From the NCBI RefSeq assembly GCF_029910535.1, contig NZ_CP069362.1:1178001-1242000 (forward strand): a stretch of 64,000 nt of DNA, in the 5' to 3' direction. This DNA comes from Marinitoga aeolica. Lineage in GTDB: Bacteria > Thermotogota > Thermotogae > Petrotogales > Petrotogaceae. Shown here piece by piece: positions 36,053 through 47,566 of this stretch. The position numbers and the translations under genes were made by a program. Position 1 is the stretch's first letter, and each line of letters opens with the position of its first letter. The notes beneath the pieces are model-generated. The model was not told where the DNA came from and made no database searches. It worked only from the letters and a program-made list of their open reading frames with translations.

Positions 36053-37033
36053 ATGAAAAAGGTATCTATTATAATACCAACATTTAATGAAGAAAAGTAT
36101 ATAGAAAAATGTATAAATTCATTAATAGAAAATGATTATGAAAATAAAGAAATAATCATTGTTGATGGTATGAGTGAAGATAAAACAAGAGAAATAATAA
36201 AAGAATATCAAAATAAAGAAAATTTAGATATAAAAATAATAGATAATGAACAAAAAATAACACCAGTTGCTTTAAATTTAGGAATAAAAGCAGCAACTGG
36301 TGATTATATTATGATAGCAGGAGCACACACAACATATTCAAAAAGTTATATATCTGCATGTGTAAAAAGATTAGATGAAAATAAATGTGACATTGTTGGT
36401 GGAATAATGATAACAAAACCTGGAAAAGAAACGACAATTGCAAAAGCAATATCACATATACTCTCTCATCCGCTGGGAATAGGAAATGCGAAATATAGAC
36501 TTGAAAACTCAAAAGAAGAATATGTAGACACAGTAGCATATGGAATATATAAAAAAGAAGTATTTGAAAAAGTAGGATTGTTTGTTCCACAATTAAAAAG
36601 GAATCAAGACATAGAAATGAATTTAAGATTAAAAAAATCAGGAATGAAAATAAAGCTTGTTCCAGAAGCAAAAAGTTATTATTATGCAAGAGATAATTAC
36701 AAAGACTTATTTAAAAACAATTTCCAAAATGGATTATGGGTAATACTTTCTACACATTATTCTAAAAAGGGTTTTTCATTAAGACATATAATCCCGCTAT
36801 TATTCGTATTATTTTTAATATTTGGAACAATAGCTTCAATATTCTCACCAATTGTAAGAATACCATTTTTCATAATCCTTTCAATTTATCTTGTTCTAAC
36901 AATATACTTTTCATTAGAAATATCATTAAAAAATAAAAATTTAAAACTATTCTTACCATCATTATTATCTTTCTGGATATTGCATATTTCATATGGACTT
37001 GGCTCATTTTATGGTCTTTTTCTCATTCTTTAA
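36053..37033 (+). CDS. glycosyltransferase family 2, ExoA-like, with C-terminal membrane helices
   Basis: 326 aa. The GT2 domain has SIIIPTFNEEKYIEKCI and IIIVDGMSEDKTREI, then YIMIAGAHTTYSK where ExoA-type enzymes usually have a DAH or DxD motif; the first Asp is replaced by Gly. KRNQDIEMNLRLKKSG supplies the catalytic Asp. Three C-terminal helices (about 242-325) follow. It is the last gene of the first locus; the next operon has its own promoter. Confidence 0.82.
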   Translation: MKKVSIIIPTFNEEKYIEKCINSLIENDYENKEIIIVDGMSEDKTREIIKEYQNKENLDIKIIDNEQKITPVALNLGIKAATGDYIMIAGAHTTYSKSYISACVKRLDENKCDIVGGIMITKPGKETTIAKAISHILSHPLGIGNAKYRLENSKEEYVDTVAYGIYKKEVFEKVGLFVPQLKRNQDIEMNLRLKKSGMKIKLVPEAKSYYYARDNYKDLFKNNFQNGLWVILSTHYSKKGFSLRHIIPLLFVLFLIFGTIASIFSPIVRIPFFIILSIYLVLTIYFSLEISLKNKNLKLFLPSLLSFWILHISYGLGSFYGLFLIL

Positions 37034-37196
37034 TACATAAAAATTTATTTTTATTTAAATAACAAAATTAATTAATCACCTGATATATTAATTCGAATTT
37101 AAACAAAACAGAAAAGAAAAAAGTTGCAATATAACTCAATTAATGATAAAATAATACAAGATTATATGTTCAATATAAATATATGTTTAAATAATA

Positions 37197-37224
37197 TTGA
37201 CAAATCAAATTATTATAGTAAAAT
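37197..37224 (+). promoter_or_regulatory. promoter of the second polysaccharide operon
   Basis: Consensus TTGACA (37197-37202), a 16-bp spacer and TAAAAT (37219-37224), about 36 bp before the ATG. The rest of the 37034-37260 gap is AT-rich and shows nothing else. Confidence 0.7.
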
Positions 37225-37260
37225 ATATATAGATAGAATTATAATGAACGGAGGAAAAGA

Positions 37261-39417
37261 ATGGAACCAGAAATCTATGAAGATGAACTTACTCTAGAGG
37301 ACATAATGCATATATTTAAAAAACGTTTTTGGTGGTTTTTTCTTACAGTGGCAGTAACAGTAGCTTTAACCATAACCTATCTTTTTATAACAACACCCAT
37401 ATATGAAGCAAACGTCACATTGAAAATCGAACCACAGCAGAGCAGTTCTATATCAGATTTATTCACCTCACAAATCACTTCTGCAAGGCCAGAAATTTCA
37501 ACAGAGGTAGAATTAATAAAAAGCAGAACTAATTTAGAAAAAGTAGTGGATGATTTAAATTTAATAGAATACTTTAAGAATAAATCAGAAGACCCAAAAG
37601 CAGAAATAACAAAACAGGACATAGTAAAAACATTATCCGAAATGATAACGGTTTCGCCTGTGAAAGACACAAATATAGTTAAAATTTCTGTTCAAAGTGA
37701 TAATCCAGAATTAGCAAGAAATGTAGCAAATAAATTAGCAGAGGTATATAATGAATTTTTAAAAACATTGTCTAAAAATGAATATACAGTAAAGCGTGAG
37801 TTTATAGAACAACAAATTCCAAAAGTAGAATCTGATTTAAAAGCTGCAGAAGAAAAAATAAGAAAATTCAAAGAAAAAAATAAAGTATTTTTGCTTGATG
37901 AAGAAGCAAAAAACATATTATCTTTCACATTAGAATACGATAGGCAAATAAACCAATATAACCTTCAATTAGAAGAAACAAAATCAAAGGTGAAGGCATT
38001 CAACGACTTATTAAAAAAGGTTGATGAAAAAATCATTTCATCAGAAACCATATCAACAAATCCTTTAGTAAGCCAATTAAAATCCAAATTAATTGATTAT
38101 AAAGTGGAATTGGCTGGGTTGTTAAACGTATATCCAGAAACAGATCCAAAAGTAAAGGAAATCAAAGACAAAATAGCAGAAACAGAAAAATTATTAAAAG
38201 ATGAAGTATCTAAAATAATAACTTCACAGGTACAAACAATTAATCCTGCTTATCAAGACATATATTTACAATTAATAGAATCACAATATACAACAGAAGT
38301 ATTAAAATCAACAATAGATGCATTGACAAAATTAAAATCAACATATAATGAAAAATTCTCAAAATTACCATTACTTGAACAGCAATTATTAGAATTAGAA
38401 AGAGATATAAAAGTAAAAGAAAATCTATATACATTATTATTAGAAAAATTAGAAGAAACAAGGATAGCAGAAGCAGGAGTTGTAGGAACAGCGAAATTAA
38501 TAGATTCAGCAATAACCCCCAATAAACCAATAAAACCAAATAAAAAATTAACTGCAGCAATAGGTGGGGTATTAGGAATATTCTTAGGTATTCTTGTTGC
38601 TTTTATAGTTGAATATATGGATAAAAGTATAAAAGATGAAGATGAAATAAAAAGAATGGCAAAAGGTCATATAGTATTAGGTAGAATTCCAACATTTGAA
38701 ATGAAAAAAGAATATGAAAAACCGGAATTAATAGTATTAAATGAACCAGTTTCTCCTGTTTCAGAATCTATTAAATTAACATTAGCTAATATTAATTATT
38801 CTACAACTCCAGCTCCTGAAGTAATTGCAATAACAAGTGCAGGTCCAGGAGAAGGAAAAACAATAACTTCAGCGAATTTGGCAATATCTTATGCACAAAA
38901 CGGCTTAAAAACATTACTTATTGATATTGATATGAGAAAACCAAGGGTTGAAAAAGCATTGGGATTAGAAAGATATAATATTGGTGTTGTTAACCACATA
39001 TTAAAAGATATACCAATAGAAAGAGTTACACAAAATTATATGGAAAATTTAGACGTTATACCAGTTGGTCCATTACCTCCTAACCCAACAGCCTTATTAA
39101 CATCAAAGAAGTTTGGTGAATTAATAGAACAATTAAGACAAAAATACGACAAAATAGTTATAGATTTACCTCCAATTCTTGCAGCGGCAGATGCTTTAAT
39201 TGTGGCAAAGCACACGGATGGTTTAGTATTAGTAGTAAGAGCTGGAAAAACACAAAAGCATTCATTAAAAGTAGCCCTTGAAAATATTACAACATCTGAT
39301 AATAAATTACTTGGTATTGTAATTGATGATATAAATGAAAAGAATTCAGGTTATTATTATTATTATTATTATTACCAAGATGGTGAAAAGAAAAAAAGAA
39401 GTAAAAAATCAAAATAA
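37261..39417 (+). CDS. wzc: Wzz/BY-kinase fusion (tyrosine autokinase, Wzc-like)
   Basis: 718 aa. TM1 at about 24-43, Wzz domain, coiled coil, GNVR-type region, TM2 at about 430-452, then a BY-kinase domain. Walker A is AGPGEGKT (~527-534), Walker A-prime LLIDIDMRKP (~553-562) and Walker B KIVIDLPP (~634-641). The C-terminal tyrosine cluster is Y698-Y705, eight consecutive Tyr, encoded by seven TAT and one TAC. It controls polymer length through phosphorylation cycles. The PHP phosphatase that follows is its expected partner. It is the only one of the three Wzz homologues in the window with kinase motifs. Confidence 0.93.
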   Translation: MEPEIYEDELTLEDIMHIFKKRFWWFFLTVAVTVALTITYLFITTPIYEANVTLKIEPQQSSSISDLFTSQITSARPEISTEVELIKSRTNLEKVVDDLNLIEYFKNKSEDPKAEITKQDIVKTLSEMITVSPVKDTNIVKISVQSDNPELARNVANKLAEVYNEFLKTLSKNEYTVKREFIEQQIPKVESDLKAAEEKIRKFKEKNKVFLLDEEAKNILSFTLEYDRQINQYNLQLEETKSKVKAFNDLLKKVDEKIISSETISTNPLVSQLKSKLIDYKVELAGLLNVYPETDPKVKEIKDKIAETEKLLKDEVSKIITSQVQTINPAYQDIYLQLIESQYTTEVLKSTIDALTKLKSTYNEKFSKLPLLEQQLLELERDIKVKENLYTLLLEKLEETRIAEAGVVGTAKLIDSAITPNKPIKPNKKLTAAIGGVLGIFLGILVAFIVEYMDKSIKDEDEIKRMAKGHIVLGRIPTFEMKKEYEKPELIVLNEPVSPVSESIKLTLANINYSTTPAPEVIAITSAGPGEGKTITSANLAISYAQNGLKTLLIDIDMRKPRVEKALGLERYNIGVVNHILKDIPIERVTQNYMENLDVIPVGPLPPNPTALLTSKKFGELIEQLRQKYDKIVIDLPPILAAADALIVAKHTDGLVLVVRAGKTQKHSLKVALENITTSDNKLLGIVIDDINEKNSGYYYYYYYYQDGEKKKRSKKSK
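39352..39375 (+). repeat. in-frame TAT trinucleotide repeat encoding the tyrosine tail
   Basis: Seven perfect TAT units plus TAC at the 3' end of the BY-kinase gene. Slippage would change the number of autophosphorylation sites without a frameshift. Confidence 0.85.
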
Positions 39418-39436
39418 TAATTAAGGAAGTGTTTAT

Positions 39437-40063
39437 ATGTTTTATGACATACATAATCATATACTCTTTGGAGTAGATGATGGATTAAAAACAATAGAAG
39501 AATCAATAGAAACATTGGAAAATTATAAAAAAAATAATATTACGACAGTGTTTTTTACACCACATGTAAATCATCCAACAGTAAAAACAGATATAGGAAA
39601 AATAAAAGAGCATTATGAAATATTAAAAGAAAAAGCAATTGAAATAGGAATAACAACATATTTAGGTAGTGAATTATATTTAGGACCAAATCAAAATAAT
39701 AATTTTATACCATTAAAAGATTATTTTGTATTAATAGAATTACCAACAACAATATATCCTGTTTATTTACTGGATACAATATTTGATTTACAACTTGAAG
39801 GATATGAAATAATATTAGCTCACGTAGAAAGATATCAATGGTTGAAAGATAATGAAGCATTAATAGATAAATTAAAAAGAATGAATGTATATTTCCAAAT
39901 GAATTTAGAATATATAGAAAATGACAATTATTTTATACCAAATGAACTTATCGATTTCATAGCAACAGATTATCATGGTAAAAAAAGAAAACCAATAGAC
40001 TTTTCATTGTTTAAAAAATATGAATATATAATGGAAAAAGGTAAAAAGATATTGAAGATATAG
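39437..40063 (+). CDS. PHP-family tyrosine phosphatase (CpsB/YwqE-like)
   Basis: 208 aa. DIHNHILFGVDDG starts the PHP metal site (HxH and DD), TPHVNHPTV, IILAHVERYQ and ATDYHGKKR add further metal ligands. CpsB/Wzb-type phosphatases of this fold dephosphorylate the BY-kinase. It starts 19 bp after the kinase stop. Confidence 0.9.
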   Translation: MFYDIHNHILFGVDDGLKTIEESIETLENYKKNNITTVFFTPHVNHPTVKTDIGKIKEHYEILKEKAIEIGITTYLGSELYLGPNQNNNFIPLKDYFVLIELPTTIYPVYLLDTIFDLQLEGYEIILAHVERYQWLKDNEALIDKLKRMNVYFQMNLEYIENDNYFIPNELIDFIATDYHGKKRKPIDFSLFKKYEYIMEKGKKILKI

Positions 40064-40074
40064 GACGTGTTATT

Positions 40075-41331
40075 ATGCGAAAATTTCCAAAAATAATTGA
40101 TTTGATTATATTAATAATAATAAATATTTTTCTATTTAATTATACATGGTATATCTCATTAATAATATCATTATCATTATTTTTAGGATATTATGCATTT
40201 AGATCATATGATCTTGAAACGATGAATTCATTAAATGAATCGATTATAAGAATATTTGCAGGATTTTTATTGGGTTCAGTTATATTGCTTTTCTTTTATC
40301 CTATATTCCTTGAAAATAATATAAATAGAAATACGTTTATAAATAACCTATTTATCTCGCTTTTAATTTTACCATTATTACACAAACTCGAATACCAGCT
40401 TTTTGAAAAGCATGCAAAACCAAAAAGATATTTAGTCATAGGAAGAGAAAATGAAATAGGACAGGTTTTAAATGAACTTGGTGAAAAAACATTAAATAAA
40501 TTACAGTTCATAGATTATATAAACCCATCACCGGTAAAACTTGATGAACTGGTAAGTGAAGGATACCATGCTATTTTAGTAACAGATCCCAAATTAGAAG
40601 AAATAGTAAAGGATAAACTTGAAGAATATAAAGAGATGGGAATAGAAATAGAATATTTACCAAATTTAGTTGAAAAACATTTAAAAAGAATTCCTTTGGA
40701 AGTGGTAAAAAAGTTTAAAGAATATTATTCAATAATTTTTGAGCAAGAACAATATTCACCAGCTAAAAGATTAATAGATATTATTGGATCAATTATTGCT
40801 TTAATTATATTTTCACCATTTATGATATTAACTTCAGTTTTGATTTACATAGAAGATAGAAAACCAATAGTTTTTAATCAAAAAAGAGTAGGTTTGAATG
40901 AAAGACCATTTAATATGGTTAAATTCAGAAGTATGAAAAATATTAAAACAGATGGTCCAAAATTTGCTGATGATGAAAAAGATAGAATATTAAAAGTAGG
41001 TAGATTAATAAGACCTATAAGAATTGATGAAACATTACAATTTATAAATATCCTTAAGGGAGATATGTCTTTAGTAGGTCCAAGACCAGAGCAAATACCT
41101 TTTGTAAAAGAATTTAACAGAAATATTCCTTTTTATTATGCTAGACATAAGGTAAAACCTGGATTAACTGGTTGGGCGCAAATAATGTTTAAATATGCAT
41201 CATCACAAGAAGATACAAAAATAAAGCTTAGTTATGATTTATATTATGTAAAAAATAGAAATACATTATTTGATTTAAGAATAATATTACAAACATTAGA
41301 AGCTGTATTTTGGAAGAGGGGAGCGAAGTGA
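40075..41331 (+). CDS. initiating sugar-phosphate transferase (WbaP/WcaJ family), second copy
   Basis: 418 aa with the same architecture as the 16983 protein: four N-terminal helices, RYLVIGRENEIG Rossmann-like start, re-entrant helix (about 237-262) and catalytic motifs KRLIDII, PIVFNQKRVG, VKFRSMKN, IRIDETLQFINIL and MSLVGPRPE. It would start repeat-unit synthesis for the second polysaccharide. The duplicate suggests two different polymers. Confidence 0.9.
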   Translation: MRKFPKIIDLIILIIINIFLFNYTWYISLIISLSLFLGYYAFRSYDLETMNSLNESIIRIFAGFLLGSVILLFFYPIFLENNINRNTFINNLFISLLILPLLHKLEYQLFEKHAKPKRYLVIGRENEIGQVLNELGEKTLNKLQFIDYINPSPVKLDELVSEGYHAILVTDPKLEEIVKDKLEEYKEMGIEIEYLPNLVEKHLKRIPLEVVKKFKEYYSIIFEQEQYSPAKRLIDIIGSIIALIIFSPFMILTSVLIYIEDRKPIVFNQKRVGLNERPFNMVKFRSMKNIKTDGPKFADDEKDRILKVGRLIRPIRIDETLQFINILKGDMSLVGPRPEQIPFVKEFNRNIPFYYARHKVKPGLTGWAQIMFKYASSQEDTKIKLSYDLYYVKNRNTLFDLRIILQTLEAVFWKRGAK

Positions 41332-42140
41332 ATAATAAAAAATATCCTTTGGTAAGTGTTGTAATGAGTGTATACAATGGAGAAAAATATCTAAGTGATT
41401 CAATCAAAAGTATTCTTGATCAAACATATGAAAATTTTGAATTTTTAATAATTGATGACAATAGTAATGATAAATCAAGAGAAATATTAAAAAAATTTTC
41501 AAATATAGATGATAGAATTAAAGTTTTTTTTAATAATGAAAATAAAGGATTGACTTATAACTTAAACTTTCTAATAAATAAGTCAAAAGGTTCTTTAATA
41601 GCAAGAATGGATGCAGATGATGTTTCAAAAAATAACAGATTTGAAAAACAAATTTCTTTTTTAATGGAAAATACTGAAGTAGATATTTTGGGTACTTGGG
41701 CAATAGATATTGATGAGTTTAATAATGAAATTAGAAAAAGAACTGTTCCTATTACAGATATAGATATAAAAAAAATTATGTTAAAAGTAAATCCTTTGAT
41801 TCATTCAACCATAATGTTTAAAAAAGAAAGTTTAGAAAAAATAAATTTCTATGATATAAAATATAGAACTTCACAGGATTATGATATGTATTTTCGAGCA
41901 GCTTCTATAGGTTTAAAATTTCATAATTTAAATGATTATCTTTTATATTATAGATACGAAAGAAATTATTCTAAAAAAAGGAATTTTAAATATAGGTTAA
42001 ATGATTTTTATATAAAGAAAAATGGATTTAAGATTAATAGAGTTCCCTATTATAAATGGTATATGTTATTAATACCTATTTTTTTAGGGATTGTGCCCCC
42101 TTTTACATATAATATATTTAAAAAATTAGACCCAAGATAA
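41328..42140 (+). CDS. glycosyltransferase family 2
   Basis: 270 aa GT-A: VSVVMSVYNGEKYLSDSI, IIDDNSNDKSREIL, the DADD metal motif in ARMDADDVSK and SQDYDMYFRA. GTG 41328 overlaps the previous stop (GTGA) and has GAGGGG upstream; an in-frame TTG at 41310 is less likely. A short hydrophobic helix lies near the C-terminus. Confidence 0.87.
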   Translation: MNNKKYPLVSVVMSVYNGEKYLSDSIKSILDQTYENFEFLIIDDNSNDKSREILKKFSNIDDRIKVFFNNENKGLTYNLNFLINKSKGSLIARMDADDVSKNNRFEKQISFLMENTEVDILGTWAIDIDEFNNEIRKRTVPITDIDIKKIMLKVNPLIHSTIMFKKESLEKINFYDIKYRTSQDYDMYFRAASIGLKFHNLNDYLLYYRYERNYSKKRNFKYRLNDFYIKKNGFKINRVPYYKWYMLLIPIFLGIVPPFTYNIFKKLDPR

Positions 42141-42152
42141 GGAGAATAAAAT

Positions 42153-43166
42153 ATGAAAATATTAATAACAGGAACAGCAGGTTTTATAGGCTTTCATTTA
42201 TCTGAGCATTTACTTGAAAAAGGATATAATGTAATAGGAATTGATAATATTAATGATTATTATGATACTAAACTAAAAGAAGATAGATTAGCAATATTAG
42301 AACAAAATAACAATTTTATATTCCATAAAGTAGATATTAAAGATAAAACAGAAGTAGATAAAATATTTGAAATGTATAGATCAGAATACGTAATAAATTT
42401 AGCAGCTCAAGCAGGAGTAAGATATTCTATAAAAAATCCTTATGCGTATGTTGATTCAAACTTAATAGGATTTATGAATATTCTTGAAGCATGTAGAAAT
42501 TATCCTGTTAAGCATTTACTATACGCATCTTCAAGTTCAGTATATGGGGGGAATAAAATAGCACCATTTTCAACAAATCATAATGTAGATCATCCAGTAA
42601 GTTTATATGCAGCAACAAAGAAATCAAATGAATTAATGGCACATACATATAGTCACTTATATGGAATACCAACTACGGGATTAAGATTTTTTACTGTATA
42701 TGGTCCATGGGGAAGGCCGGATATGGCATATTTTTCGTTTACAAAGAATATAATAGAAGGAAATCCGATAAAAGTATTTAACCATGGAAATATGGAAAGA
42801 GACTTTACATATATAGATGATATTGTAGAGGGAATATATAAATTATTAAATGTTATACCAAAACCAAATCCTGATTGGGATGAAACAAAGGATAGTATAA
42901 GTAGTAGTTTTGCTCCGTATAAAATATACAATATAGGAAACAATCAACCAGTAAAATTAGAAACATTCATATCTATTCTTGAAGAAAAAATAGGAAAAAA
43001 AGCAGAAAAAATATATATGGATATGCAACCAGGAGATGTATTGAGAACTTATGCTGATGTTTCTGATTTAGAAAAAGAAATAGGTTTTAGACCAAGTACG
43101 AGTATTGAAGAAGGATTAGAGAAATTTGTAAATTGGTATAAAGAATATTATAATATAAACCTTTAA
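42153..43166 (+). CDS. UDP-glucuronate 4-epimerase (CapI/LspL-like)
   Basis: 337 aa extended [21 protein letters not shown], the [13 protein letters not shown] segment characteristic of UDP-GlcA epimerases, [23 protein letters not shown] and YAATKKSNE. It interconverts UDP-GlcA and UDP-GalA. It precedes ugd, which makes its substrate. Confidence 0.9.
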   Translation: MKILITGTAGFIGFHLSEHLLEKGYNVIGIDNINDYYDTKLKEDRLAILEQNNNFIFHKVDIKDKTEVDKIFEMYRSEYVINLAAQAGVRYSIKNPYAYVDSNLIGFMNILEACRNYPVKHLLYASSSSVYGGNKIAPFSTNHNVDHPVSLYAATKKSNELMAHTYSHLYGIPTTGLRFFTVYGPWGRPDMAYFSFTKNIIEGNPIKVFNHGNMERDFTYIDDIVEGIYKLLNVIPKPNPDWDETKDSISSSFAPYKIYNIGNNQPVKLETFISILEEKIGKKAEKIYMDMQPGDVLRTYADVSDLEKEIGFRPSTSIEEGLEKFVNWYKEYYNINL

Positions 43167-43200
43167 TTTAGTATTAATCGGAATAAGAGGGGGAATAACT

Positions 43201-44367
43201 TTGAAAATAGTAGTAGCAGGGATGGGATATGTAGGATTATCATTAGCAGTATTATTATCACAACATAATGAAGTAGTAGCATTAGATATAATACAAGAAA
43301 AAGTAGATATGGTAAATAATAAAATATCCCCAATAAAAGATAAAGAAATAGAAGAATATTTAAAAACAAAAGATTTAAATATAAAAGCAACAACAAATAT
43401 AGAAGAAGCATATAAAGATGCGGAATATATAATAATAGCAACACCAACAGATTATGATCCTGAATTAAATTATTTTAATACAAGTTCAGTAGAAAAAGTA
43501 ATATCAGATGTATTAAAAATAAACCCAAAAGCAATAATGATAATAAAATCAACTGTACCAGTTGGATATACAAAACAAGCAAGAGAAAAATTTGAAACAG
43601 AAAATATAATATTCTCTCCGGAATTCTTAAGAGAAGGAAAAGCATTATATGATAATTTATATCCATCAAGAATAATAGTAGGTGAAAGATCAAAAAGAGC
43701 AGAAAAGTTTGCAGAATTATTAATAGAAGGAGCAATAAAAAAAGATGTACCAGTATTATTTACAGATTCAACAGAAGCAGAGGCGATAAAATTATTTGCA
43801 AATACATATTTAGCAATGAGAGTAGCATTCTTTAATGAATTAGATACATATGCAGAAATAAGAGGATTAAACACAAAACAAATAATAGAAGGAGTATGTT
43901 TAGACCCAAGAATAGGAAATCATTATAACAATCCATCATTCGGATATGGTGGATATTGTTTACCTAAAGATACAAAACAATTATTAGCAAATTATAAAGA
44001 TGTACCAAATAACTTAATAGAAGCAATAGTAAAAGCAAACTCAACAAGGAAAGATCACATAGCAGAAATGGTAATAAAAAAGAATCCAAAAATAGTTGGA
44101 GTATATAGACTAACAATGAAAAAAGACTCAGACAATTTTAGACAATCAGCAATACAAGGAGTAATGAAAAGGATAAAAGGAAAAGGAATAGAAGTAGTAG
44201 TATATGAACCAGCATTAAAAGAAGATGAATTTTACCGCTCGAGAGTAATAAGAGATTTAGAAGAATTCAAAAAAATATCAGATGTAATATTAGCGAATAG
44301 AATGTGTGAAGAATTGGAAGATGTAAGAGAGAAAGTATATACGAGGGATTTGTATGGGAGAGATTAA
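43201..44367 (+). CDS. ugd: UDP-glucose 6-dehydrogenase
   Basis: A 388-aa short-form Ugd: [43 protein letters not shown] and [12 protein letters not shown] with the catalytic Cys. It oxidises UDP-Glc to UDP-GlcA for the preceding epimerase. TTG 43201 is used, with AGAGGGGGAAT upstream. The coding strand is very A-rich, which creates long false antisense frames. Confidence 0.93.
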   Translation: MKIVVAGMGYVGLSLAVLLSQHNEVVALDIIQEKVDMVNNKISPIKDKEIEEYLKTKDLNIKATTNIEEAYKDAEYIIIATPTDYDPELNYFNTSSVEKVISDVLKINPKAIMIIKSTVPVGYTKQAREKFETENIIFSPEFLREGKALYDNLYPSRIIVGERSKRAEKFAELLIEGAIKKDVPVLFTDSTEAEAIKLFANTYLAMRVAFFNELDTYAEIRGLNTKQIIEGVCLDPRIGNHYNNPSFGYGGYCLPKDTKQLLANYKDVPNNLIEAIVKANSTRKDHIAEMVIKKNPKIVGVYRLTMKKDSDNFRQSAIQGVMKRIKGKGIEVVVYEPALKEDEFYRSRVIRDLEEFKKISDVILANRMCEELEDVREKVYTRDLYGRD

Positions 44368-45274
44368 CAAAAAAATAAAATTTGTAAAATTTAAAGGTGG
44401 TTTAGGAAATCAATTATTTCAATATGCATTTTTAAAAAATATTGAGAGATATTGTAATTGTAAAGTTAAAGGAGATTTTTCTCATTATAATAATTTAATC
44501 AAAGAAGATTTGATAAGAGTACCAAGAATATTAAAAATGAATGTAAATATTGATATTGCTACAGAAAAAGATTTAAAAAAAGTTTTAATATTTAAGAGTT
44601 TTAAATTTAATCCGAAATCCAAAAAATATAAAATGAGTACTGTATTTGAGACCTTATTTAATAGAAAATATTTTTTTGAATTTGATAGGAAGTATAGAAC
44701 GGTTAAAGATATTATAAATTATATAATTTTTGATGGATATTGGCAATCATGGAGATATGTTAAGAATGTAGAAAAAATATTAAAAAAAGAAATTACTTTG
44801 AGAGATAAAATAAGTAAAAAAAATGCAATATTTATTGATAAAGTTACTAAAGAAGAATCAGTATTTATAGGTATTAGAAAAGGCGATTATCATAGTACAA
44901 AAAAAAGTATGAATCGATATGGAATTTTTGATGAAAATTATTTTAATAGAGCAATTGAAATAATCAAAAGAAAAGTGTTAAATCCAAAATTTTATGTTTT
45001 TTCAAATGATATCGATTGGGTAAAAAATAATATTAAATTTGATGAAAAAGTTATATATAGGGAAAAGAAAGACCAGGTAAATGATTTAGAAGAATTATTT
45101 GTATTAGGTTCATTTAAGCATGCAATAATTGTAAATAGCACTTTTTATTGGTGGGGTGCCTGGTTAATAAATAATAAGGATAAAATAGTTATTGCTCCCA
45201 AAGAATGGTTTAATGATGGTTCAAAAATAGATATCGTTCCACCCGAATGGATAAAATTAAGTAGGAGGAATTAA
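44354..45274 (+). CDS. alpha-1,2-fucosyltransferase (GT11 family)
   Basis: 306 aa. [14 protein letters not shown] is the GT11 start, [10 protein letters not shown] corresponds to the HxRRxDY donor motif (with GI replacing HV), and [12 protein letters not shown] is motif III. It overlaps ugd by 14 bp and precedes gmd and fcl, which make GDP-fucose, so an alpha-1,2-fucosyl branch is likely. Confidence 0.88.
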   Translation: MGEINKKIKFVKFKGGLGNQLFQYAFLKNIERYCNCKVKGDFSHYNNLIKEDLIRVPRILKMNVNIDIATEKDLKKVLIFKSFKFNPKSKKYKMSTVFETLFNRKYFFEFDRKYRTVKDIINYIIFDGYWQSWRYVKNVEKILKKEITLRDKISKKNAIFIDKVTKEESVFIGIRKGDYHSTKKSMNRYGIFDENYFNRAIEIIKRKVLNPKFYVFSNDIDWVKNNIKFDEKVIYREKKDQVNDLEELFVLGSFKHAIIVNSTFYWWGAWLINNKDKIVIAPKEWFNDGSKIDIVPPEWIKLSRRN

Positions 45275-45277
45275 AAA

Positions 45278-46438
45278 ATGAAAACCGCAATAATAACAGG
45301 GATAACAGGACAAGATGGTAGTTATTTAGCAGAATACTTACTAGAAAAAGGATATGAAGTACATGGATTCATAAGAAGATCATCTTCTTTCAATACAAAA
45401 AGAATAGATCATTTATATAAAGATCCTCATGAAGAAAATGTTAGATTATTCCTACATTATAATGACTTAACAGACTCAACAAATATAATAAGATTAATAC
45501 AAAAAATACAGCCAGATGAAATATACAATTTAGCAGCACAAAGTCATGTAAAAGTAAGTTTTGAAATACCAGAATATACAGCAAATTCAGATGCGTTAGG
45601 AACATTAAGAATATTAGAAGCAATACATTTACTAGGATTAGAAAAGAAAACAAAATTCTATCAAGCAAGTACATCAGAATTATATGGAAAAGTACAAGAA
45701 ATACCACAAAATGAAAAGACACCATTCTATCCAAGAAGTCCATATGCAGCAGCAAAATTATATGCATATTGGATAACAGTAAACTATAGAGAAGCATATA
45801 ATATGTTTGCATGTAATGGAATACTATTCAATCACGAATCAGAAAGAAGAGGAGAAACATTCGTCACAAGAAAAATAACAAGAGCAGCAACAAGAATATT
45901 AGTAGGAAATCAAGAAAAATTATACCTAGGTAACTTAAGTGCAAAAAGAGACTGGGGATATGCAAAAGATTATATAAAAGGAATGTGGATGATATTGCAA
46001 CAAGAAAAACCAGATGACTATGTACTAGCAACAGGAGAAACACATGAAGTAAGAGAATTCTGTGAAAAAACATTTAATAATTTAGGAATAGAAATAGAAT
46101 GGAAAGGAATAGGAATAGATGAAAAAGGAATAATCAAAAAAATAGATAAAAATAAAACAAAAGAAATAATAGAAAAATTAAAAGAAAAACATCCAGACCT
46201 AAAAGAATTTAAAATAAATACAGATCATCTAAAAGAAGGACAAGAAATAATAGCAGTAGATCCAAAATATTTCAGACCAACAGAAGTAGATATATTGCTT
46301 GGTGATCCAACAAAAGCAAAAGAAAAGTTAGGATGGAAACCAGAAACAACATTTGAAGAATTAGTAAAAATAATGACAGAATATGACTTAGGATTAGCAA
46401 TAAAAGAAAAACACAGAAATGAATGGATAAAAGAATAA
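45278..46438 (+). CDS. gmd: GDP-mannose 4,6-dehydratase
   Basis: 386 aa: [62 protein letters not shown] and [15 protein letters not shown] are Gmd signatures. It forms GDP-4-keto-6-deoxymannose. A lysine-rich insertion (about 280-320) lies before the conserved [17 protein letters not shown]. Confidence 0.94.
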   Translation: MKTAIITGITGQDGSYLAEYLLEKGYEVHGFIRRSSSFNTKRIDHLYKDPHEENVRLFLHYNDLTDSTNIIRLIQKIQPDEIYNLAAQSHVKVSFEIPEYTANSDALGTLRILEAIHLLGLEKKTKFYQASTSELYGKVQEIPQNEKTPFYPRSPYAAAKLYAYWITVNYREAYNMFACNGILFNHESERRGETFVTRKITRAATRILVGNQEKLYLGNLSAKRDWGYAKDYIKGMWMILQQEKPDDYVLATGETHEVREFCEKTFNNLGIEIEWKGIGIDEKGIIKKIDKNKTKEIIEKLKEKHPDLKEFKINTDHLKEGQEIIAVDPKYFRPTEVDILLGDPTKAKEKLGWKPETTFEELVKIMTEYDLGLAIKEKHRNEWIKE

Positions 46439-46486
46439 AAAATAAAAAAAATATAAAAAGATAAATAAAAACAAGGGGATGTAAAA

Positions 46487-47554
46487 ATGGAAAAAAATGC
46501 AAAAATATATGTAGCTGGACATAGAGGATTAGTAGGTTCTGCAATAGTAAGAAAACTAAAAGAATTAGGATATACAAATATAATAACAAGAACACATAAA
46601 GAATTAGACCTAACAGATCAAAAAGCAACAAGAGAATTCTTTGAAAAAGAAAAACCAGAATATGTATTCCTAGCAGCAGCAAAAGTAGGAGGAATATTAG
46701 CAAATAACACATACAAAGCAGAATTCATATATCAAAATATAATGATAGCAGCAAATGTAATAGAAGCATCATATAGATATGGAGTAAAAAAACTACTAAA
46801 TCTTGGATCATCATGTATATATCCCAAATATGCAAAACAACCATTAAAAGAAGAATACTTACTAACAGGAGAATTAGAACCAACAAATGAACCATATGCA
46901 ATAGCAAAAATATCAGCAATAAAAATGTGTAGATATTATAATGAACAATATGGAACAAACTTCATAAGTGTAATGCCAACAAACCTATATGGACCAAATG
47001 ATAACTTCAATTTAGAAACTGCACATGTATTACCAGCATTAATAAGAAAATTCTATTTAGGAAAATTATTAAACGAAGGAAATTATGAAAAAATAAAAGA
47101 AAACATAAAAAAATATCCAATAGGATTTGGATTAGATAAAGAAATAGATGAAAATAACAATGAAACAATAGACAAAGTATTAAAACAAGTAGGAATAACA
47201 AAAGAAAACATAACATTATGGGGAACAGGAGAAGTATATAGAGAATTCTTGTATGTAGATGACATGGCAGATGCATGTGTATATCTAATGAGAAACGTAG
47301 ATGCAGAAGAAATGGGAAAGATATCGCCAGATTATTTTGTAAATATAGGAGCAGGAAAAGATATAACAATAAAAGAATTAGCAAAAATGATAAAAGAAAT
47401 AATAGGATACCAAGGAGAAATAATACATGACACAACAAAACCTGATGGAACCCCAAGAAAATTATTAGATGTAACAAGATTAAATAAATTAGGATGGAAA
47501 TATAGTGTTGAATTGGATGAGGGTATTAGAAGAATTTTTGAATATTTATATTAG
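46487..47554 (+). CDS. fcl: GDP-L-fucose synthase
   Basis: 355 aa: [41 protein letters not shown] and PYAIAKIS (Tyr-X3-Lys). It epimerises and reduces the Gmd product to GDP-L-fucose. It is longer than the ~320 aa E. coli form owing to a charged insertion of about 45 residues (~190-240) before [18 protein letters not shown] debris begins within a few bases of its stop. Confidence 0.92.
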   Translation: MEKNAKIYVAGHRGLVGSAIVRKLKELGYTNIITRTHKELDLTDQKATREFFEKEKPEYVFLAAAKVGGILANNTYKAEFIYQNIMIAANVIEASYRYGVKKLLNLGSSCIYPKYAKQPLKEEYLLTGELEPTNEPYAIAKISAIKMCRYYNEQYGTNFISVMPTNLYGPNDNFNLETAHVLPALIRKFYLGKLLNEGNYEKIKENIKKYPIGFGLDKEIDENNNETIDKVLKQVGITKENITLWGTGEVYREFLYVDDMADACVYLMRNVDAEEMGKISPDYFVNIGAGKDITIKELAKMIKEIIGYQGEIIHDTTKPDGTPRKLLDVTRLNKLGWKYSVELDEGIRRIFEYLY

Positions 47555-47566
47555 TTATCTGAATAT

